Source of the DNA: an uncultured Hyphomicrobiales bacterium
GTDB taxonomy: Bacteria; Pseudomonadota; Alphaproteobacteria; Rhizobiales; CAJQND01
DNA: 18,664 nt
Assembly: GCA_905479595.1 (NCBI GenBank)
Contig: CAJQND010000005.1
Location: 1 to 18,664, forward strand
Reading direction: 5' to 3'
Shown one piece after another: positions 15,034 through 18,664 of this stretch; position 1 is the first letter of the stretch; each line of letters begins with the position of its first letter. A model generated the notes under the pieces. It was not told where the DNA came from, made no database searches, and was given only the letters and a program-made list of their open reading frames with translations. The position numbers and the translations under genes are program-made.

Positions 15034-15771
15034 TCATGAATTCAATGTACGTCTGTTTAGTCTTTGGTTGGCATCTGCAAGCAGATTTTGCATTGCCAAT
15101 TCGGCCTTGGGTCCATCCCTTTCTGATATTGCCTCATAAACTTTGCGATGAAGCGGAATTGAACTCTCGTTGTCGCGAGGGTCTTTATTGGTAAGCCGAA
15201 TAGAACTTAGCATAGTCGAAAAAACAACGCCTTCTAGTGCCATCAAAAACTCATTATGCGTAGCTCTCAGAATGGCCCGGTGAAACATCGCGTCCGCTTG
15301 TACGAATTCTTCTACAGAACCTGCTTCTTCCTCCATTCGTTCAAAGGCTTCCTTGAGCTCTTGATGAGCCGTATCACTTCCCTGTTCAGCGGCGCAACGC
15401 GCGGCTTTTGGTTCAAAAATCTGCCGGAAATCCATCAATTGCCTGAAAATTTCCATGTTAGGCTGGTTCGATTGCTGCCAGGCCAAAATATCGTTATCAA
15501 GCAACGCCCAATTTTCCCTGGACCGGACACGGGTTCCAATTCCCCGGCGCGCTTCCAGCAACCCTTTTCCAACAAGCATCTTCACAGCATCGCGGATCAC
15601 CGACCGACTAACCTGATAATGCAGCGCAAGCGAACTTTCGTCTTCAACGAGATCCCCGGTTTCATAGGCCGCCGATACAATGCGCTTACCAATTTCGCGT
15701 GCAACATGAGCTGACAGGCTCGGCGCAAGACCTGAAATTTGTTTTAATTCATAATAGGCCAGCTCGCTCAT
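15034..15771 (-). CDS. DgoR-like GntR/FadR-family transcriptional regulator
   Basis: This is a 245-residue regulator with a winged helix-turn-helix at about 20-83 (QVSRSVIRDAV recognition region, GIGTRV wing) and an FCD ligand domain. The linker ENWALLDNDILAW resembles the corresponding WNYLDTDVLQW segment of E. coli DgoR, the galactonate-operon repressor. The FCD domain keeps Asp160, His164 and His208, but the third His is replaced by Leu230; from memory DgoR lacks it too, so a sugar-acid ligand without the usual metal site is plausible. I chose the ATG at 15771 over a TTG at 15777; neither has a strong ribosome site. A perfect palindrome lies 11 bp upstream, suggesting autoregulation, and the same palindrome precedes gnd and TRAP QM. 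Confidence 0.92.
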   Translation of the reverse strand: MSELAYYELKQISGLAPSLSAHVAREIGKRIVSAAYETGDLVEDESSLALHYQVSRSVIRDAVKMLVGKGLLEARRGIGTRVRSRENWALLDNDILAWQQSNQPNMEIFRQLMDFRQIFEPKAARCAAEQGSDTAHQELKEAFERMEEEAGSVEEFVQADAMFHRAILRATHNEFLMALEGVVFSTMLSSIRLTNKDPRDNESSIPLHRKVYEAISERDGPKAELAMQNLLADANQRLNRRTLNS

Positions 15772-15781
15772 AGTCAAAGCG

Positions 15782-15796
15782 AAACATGTGATGTTT
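15782..15796. promoter_or_regulatory. Candidate operator AAACATGTGATGTTT
   Basis: This 6-3-6 perfect palindrome stands in the 73-bp spacer between the enolase-superfamily gene and the DgoR-like regulator. It shares all twelve arm bases, the spacing and one flanking A with the palindrome at 11797-11813. On the minus strand a TATACT lies upstream, but no matching -35 box was found. Confidence 0.6.
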
Positions 15797-15844
15797 AGAT
15801 AGTCAAGAAAATTAGAGTATAGCGGATGTTGGGAAGCCAGTTTT

Positions 15845-16945
15845 TCAAGCTGCCTTTATACTCTCCAACCCTTTCCAATCGAACTCGATCCCATGTCCTG
15901 GCCGTTCGGGCGCAAGAGCGAAGCCGTCCTCGATGACAAGCGAATTGGCAATGTAATTGTCCAGCCCGAAGCCATGCGCTTCAAGATAAGAGCGGTTTGG
16001 TACTGCCGCCAAAAGATGAACCGTTACATCATGTGCGCCATGCGAAGTGACGGGCAGATTAAACGCCTCGGCCAGCCGGGCAATTTTCATAAAGCTGGTA
16101 ATGCCACCGCAATTGGTCACATCAGGTTCGGGAAATGTCACAGCACCCGCTGCGATGTAGTTTTTAAAATCCCATAAAGTTCGCAAGTTTTCTCCTGCTG
16201 CGACCGGCAAACCACCTTCACGCACCACACGAACGTGACCGGCGATGTCTTCCGGTGAAATTGGCTCTTCCAGCCAAACCGGATCAAACGGGGCAAACGC
16301 CCGGGCTGCCCGAATGGCCTGGTCGGCGGTGTATTTCATATTGGCATCAAGCATGAGCGGAAATTCATTTCCCAAATGCGCCCGCATAGCTGCGACCTTC
16401 TCGACATCTTCAGAAAGCCGGTCACGGCCAACTTTCATCTTAATTGCTTTAAACCCCCGCTCAAGATTGCCATCGGTCTGGTCGATTAATTCATCTGGCG
16501 AAAGCATCAGATCAATTCCGCCAGCGTAACAAGGGACCCGGTTATCATAACCACCGAGAAGGCGCCAAAGCGGTTCGCCGGCGCGTTTCGCCTTCAAATC
16601 CCACAGAGCCATATCAAAAGCAGACAGCGCGAGAACAGTGGGCCCGCCACGGCCGCCATAATGAAGCTGCCACCAGAGATGCTCCCACAGATTTTCGATT
16701 AGACTTGCGTCCTTACCGAGTACGAGGTTTGAAATTTCGCGAGAAATAATATCATGAATTGCGCCACCATTGCGCCCGCATGTAAAGGTGTATCCGACAC
16801 CTTCTGCCCCATCGCAGTCACGCACTCGGGCCGTCACAATCTCAAAGCCCCGCATTTCCCCATGCATGCTATCGCTCAAAACCTCATCAAGCGGGATGTT
16901 ATAAAGACCGGATTCCAGTGAACGAATTTCATTTTCTTTCTTCAT
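15845..16945 (-). CDS. Enolase-superfamily enzyme, mandelate racemase subgroup (sugar-acid dehydratase or cycloisomerase)
   Basis: This is a 366-residue protein with the complete mandelate-racemase active site: Lys169-x-Lys171 (KMK), metal ligands Asp200, Glu226 and Glu252, the Asp275 / His302 dyad, and Glu322. Such enzymes remove a proton alpha to a carboxylate. The N-terminal layout (IPLDEVLSDSMHG, GYTFTCGRNGG, HYGGRGG, CYAGGIDL, TNCGGIT) reminds me of 3,6-anhydro-L-galactonate cycloisomerase from agar-degrading bacteria; this is recalled, not computed. A sugar-acid dehydratase is equally possible. The ATG at 16945 matches family N-terminal length. A GTG at 17005 overlaps the M24 stop by 4 bp and would add 20 residues; neither start has a well-spaced ribosome site. 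It follows the M24 gene and precedes the DgoR-like regulator on the same strand. Confidence 0.9.
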   Translation of the reverse strand: MKKENEIRSLESGLYNIPLDEVLSDSMHGEMRGFEIVTARVRDCDGAEGVGYTFTCGRNGGAIHDIISREISNLVLGKDASLIENLWEHLWWQLHYGGRGGPTVLALSAFDMALWDLKAKRAGEPLWRLLGGYDNRVPCYAGGIDLMLSPDELIDQTDGNLERGFKAIKMKVGRDRLSEDVEKVAAMRAHLGNEFPLMLDANMKYTADQAIRAARAFAPFDPVWLEEPISPEDIAGHVRVVREGGLPVAAGENLRTLWDFKNYIAAGAVTFPEPDVTNCGGITSFMKIARLAEAFNLPVTSHGAHDVTVHLLAAVPNRSYLEAHGFGLDNYIANSLVIEDGFALAPERPGHGIEFDWKGLESIKAA

Positions 16946-17001
16946 TTTTCGAATACTGTTCCTTTGAACCAGTTGTGTTTTCTCGATGGAATTCGCGCCG
17001 T

Positions 17002-18174
17002 TCACCTGATTTCAAGCATCTCGTCGGGCGCGCGGCGCGTGAGCAATTCGGCACCGTCGTCGCGAATAACGATGTTTTCCTCATGCACGATCATCTTTCC
17101 TGGTGCGTACTCAATACCTGGCTCAATCGTCAGAACCATGCCGGTTTCAATCACAGTGCCATCACCTGGCATATGTGATGGTGGTTCGGTCAGTTGCATT
17201 CCAAGACCGTGACCAAGCCTGCCAACATTATTGCCGAGCGAGCCAGCCTCATCGATGATTTTGGCCATCGCATTGTATAGGTCATCAGTCCTCGCGCCGG
17301 GTCGGGCGGCTGCAATACCTGCTTCTGTCGCCTGCCACATGGCGCGATGGGCACGCTTGGCATCATCAGAAATATTGCCAACAGCATAGTTGCGGTCAAA
17401 ATCGCACCAATATCCATCAAAGGTGCATCCGGTGTCGAAAAACAAAACGTCGCCATTTGCAATTATGCGATCTGATGGACCACAAACAATCTGCGGCACC
17501 CCGCCTGGGCCAGAAATTGCTGGCAGAAAGGGCGTCGAATCTGCTCCCAGCCGCGCAAATTCAATCCGCAGGCTGCGTGCCGCTTCCCGCTCGCTGTCAC
17601 CAATCGATACAAGTTCGGGGACCCGGTCATATCCATCGCATGCGAGCTGGCAAATGTATCTGATGTGGTATATCTCGGCTTTTGTCTTGACCATCCGGAT
17701 TTGCCAGATACATGGTGTTCCATTGGCAAGCTCAATGCCCGGCAAACTTTCCTGCAGCGCCTGGAACTGCGCCACCGGCATACGCAGGGCATGTTCTCGC
17801 CCCAGCTCCATGCCAATTCTTCCATACCGGCGCGGCAAGGTGTCAAGCACAGACGCCAATAACGATGTTCCATCATCGTCAGGTCGGGGCGAAGGCCATG
17901 TGCGGACATCGTCAATCCATGTTTCTGCCATACGCGAACCGGCAATTTCCGGTATCACCGCAATTGGGGCTCCTTTAGCCGGAATGACCAGAAACCAGGG
18001 CCGAGTTGGACTTTCCCAAAACTGCGTATCAAATCCGGTTGCCCAGCGGATATTGTGCGGCGTTGTGAATAGCAACGCGTCAAACCCGTTTGGCACCATC
18101 AATTCCTGGGCACGAGAAATCCGGATTTGGAATTCACTCGTCGTAAATCCGCGAAGTGGCATTTCGGCTTGCAT
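17002..18174 (-). CDS. M24-family metallopeptidase-fold protein (creatinase / Xaa-Pro peptidase-like)
   Basis: This is a 390-residue cytoplasmic protein with a creatinase-type N-terminal domain (about 15-150) and a C-terminal pita-bread domain. All five metal ligands are present: Asp247 and Asp258 (FFDTG and CDFDRN), His322 in GHGLGMQLTEPP, Glu351 in IEPG, and Glu366 in HEENIVI. Relatives include prolidases, aminopeptidase P, creatinase and ectoine hydrolase, all acting on C-N bonds next to carboxylates. Its place upstream of a sugar-acid enolase enzyme is unexpected and suggests an amide or N-acyl substrate, or a nearby unrelated role. I chose the ATG at 18174, with GGGGGT about 6 nt upstream. 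The frame continues to 18273 without family-like sequence. It is the first gene of the minus-strand run M24, enolase, gntR, dctP. Confidence 0.9.
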   Translation of the reverse strand: MQAEMPLRGFTTSEFQIRISRAQELMVPNGFDALLFTTPHNIRWATGFDTQFWESPTRPWFLVIPAKGAPIAVIPEIAGSRMAETWIDDVRTWPSPRPDDDGTSLLASVLDTLPRRYGRIGMELGREHALRMPVAQFQALQESLPGIELANGTPCIWQIRMVKTKAEIYHIRYICQLACDGYDRVPELVSIGDSEREAARSLRIEFARLGADSTPFLPAISGPGGVPQIVCGPSDRIIANGDVLFFDTGCTFDGYWCDFDRNYAVGNISDDAKRAHRAMWQATEAGIAAARPGARTDDLYNAMAKIIDEAGSLGNNVGRLGHGLGMQLTEPPSHMPGDGTVIETGMVLTIEPGIEYAPGKMIVHEENIVIRDDGAELLTRRAPDEMLEIR

Positions 18175-18664
18175 TTTAAACCCCCGCAACCATCGTTGAA
18201 GTGCTTTGATATGAAGGACATCAACCAAGCCTGCAAACCCTATATCGGCAACCATCAGGCCACAAGCTGGCATGCGCGATCAGTTCGCTTTGCCGGTTTT
18301 TATCGCTCACGGCAGTTGGCTTTCGCCAACGCCTCCGCGAGGGCGGCCTGACCGGCCGGGAGCCAGTCGGCTCCAGTCGCGGAAACAAGTTTCCACTCCT
18401 TACTTTCCGCACGCGAGATCGCGCCGGATGGTTCAAGATCAACCCGAGCGGAGGCGAAGCCGAGCACGGATAAGTTGATCGACAAAGGACTCAAGACCGC
18501 GACTGCGGCCCGGGCTTTCGCCCCCGCCCGCGCATGCGTCTCCCGGCAGGGAGACTGCCGTGAGCGATACCTGGAGCGGAGCGACTAGGGCCGACCGGCC
18601 CTCGGCGCTAATGCGCCGCCCATGCGGAGGCGTTCACGCGCAGCGGGAACTGCCGTGAGCTGAA
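18175..18664. repeat. Non-coding palindrome-rich repeat region at the window edge
   Basis: No gene is supported in these 490 bp. From about 18300 the DNA becomes GC-rich and is packed with short stem-loops, most with 6-7 bp stems and 4-nt loops: 18315-18330, 18359-18374, 18538-18555, 18587-18602 and 18603-18618. GGAAAC-AA-GTTTCC is at 18381-18394 and GGGC-TTTC-GCCC at 18512-18523. GCGGAGGCG occurs at 18448-18456 and 18624-18632, and its reverse complement at 18330-18338. The short frames here read through the palindromes and look accidental. The region may contain an intergenic repeat family or the remains of a mobile element. The 18175-18300 part must contain the promoter of the M24 gene, but no clear boxes stand out. 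Confidence 0.6.
18301..18569. repeat. 16-bp inverted repeat pair with a third partial copy
   Basis: TATCGCTCACGGCAGT at 18301-18316 is the exact reverse complement of bases 18554-18569, enclosing 237 bp. A third copy, shortened to ACTGCCGTGAGC, lies at 18649-18660 in the same orientation as the second. The arrangement could be the ends of a small non-autonomous element or units of an intergenic repeat family. No target-site duplication was recognised. Confidence 0.55.

Noticed and set aside
17390..18199. 269-codon plus-strand frame opposite the M24 gene
   Set aside because: It is antisense to a protein with all five metal ligands, and its translation is Ser- and Arg-rich with no motif.
18175..18273. 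N-terminal extension of the M24 protein to 18273
   Set aside because: The added residues do not look like the family N-terminus, and a GGGGGT site sits properly before the ATG at 18174.
18221..18494. Short open frames on both strands in the palindrome-rich region
   Set aside because: They read through inverted repeats, overlap one another on opposite strands, and have no recognisable domain.
18301..18664. tRNA or integrase attachment site at the window edge
   Set aside because: No cloverleaf or T-loop sequence (GTTCGAATC type) could be found among the hairpins, and there is no integrase gene in the window.

Overview
The window reads as a chromosomal or plasmid carbohydrate-acid catabolism island from an alphaproteobacterium, probably marine or soil and possibly Rhizobiales or Rhodobacterales. 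The reasons are two complete TRAP transporter sets, two FadR-subfamily GntR regulators, moderate GC content and dense divergent and convergent small operons. The taxonomic call is an inference from gene content, not a database result. No rRNA, tRNA, CRISPR, transposase, integrase or phage gene was seen.

Region 1 (1-4186, minus strand) is an operon read in the order TRAP binding protein, small permease, large permease, FadR-type GntR regulator, then a short-chain dehydrogenase that runs off the window. Region 2 (4187-4605) is an AT-rich divergent control region with a good sigma70-like promoter for the TRAP operon and a GntR-type palindrome (TTGTATTACAA) beside its -35 box. Region 3 (4606-6236, plus strand) holds a two-gene unit: an amidohydrolase of the LigI / galactarolactone isomerase family, in which the catalytic Asp of LigI is Asn, and an RraA / HMG-aldolase-like protein.

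Region 4 (6278-13811) carries a complete L-idonate/gluconate route. IdnD (L-idonate 5-dehydrogenase) and IdnO (5-ketogluconate reductase) are divergently transcribed. Gluconokinase and a 6-phosphogluconate dehydrogenase form a second pair. Together they predict L-idonate -> 5-ketogluconate -> gluconate -> 6-phosphogluconate -> ribulose 5-phosphate. A Gfo/Idh/MocA oxidoreductase sits directly behind idnD. A large-type TRAP permease pair (Q, M) lies between the two enzyme blocks. Its probable binding protein is separated from it by gnd-gntK, so the transporter is split around the kinase genes.

Region 5 (13880-18174, minus strand) holds that TRAP binding protein, a DgoR-like GntR regulator, a mandelate-racemase-type enolase-superfamily enzyme and an M24 (creatinase / Xaa-Pro peptidase fold) protein. 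A near-identical palindrome (AAACAT-N3-ATGTTT) lies in front of the DgoR-like regulator and in the divergent promoter region between TRAP QM and gnd-gntK. This suggests that one regulator controls both itself and the idonate/gluconate genes.

Region 6 (18175-18664) is non-coding, GC-richer and full of short stem-loops and copies of a 12-16 bp word. It looks like an intergenic repeat cluster at the island's edge.
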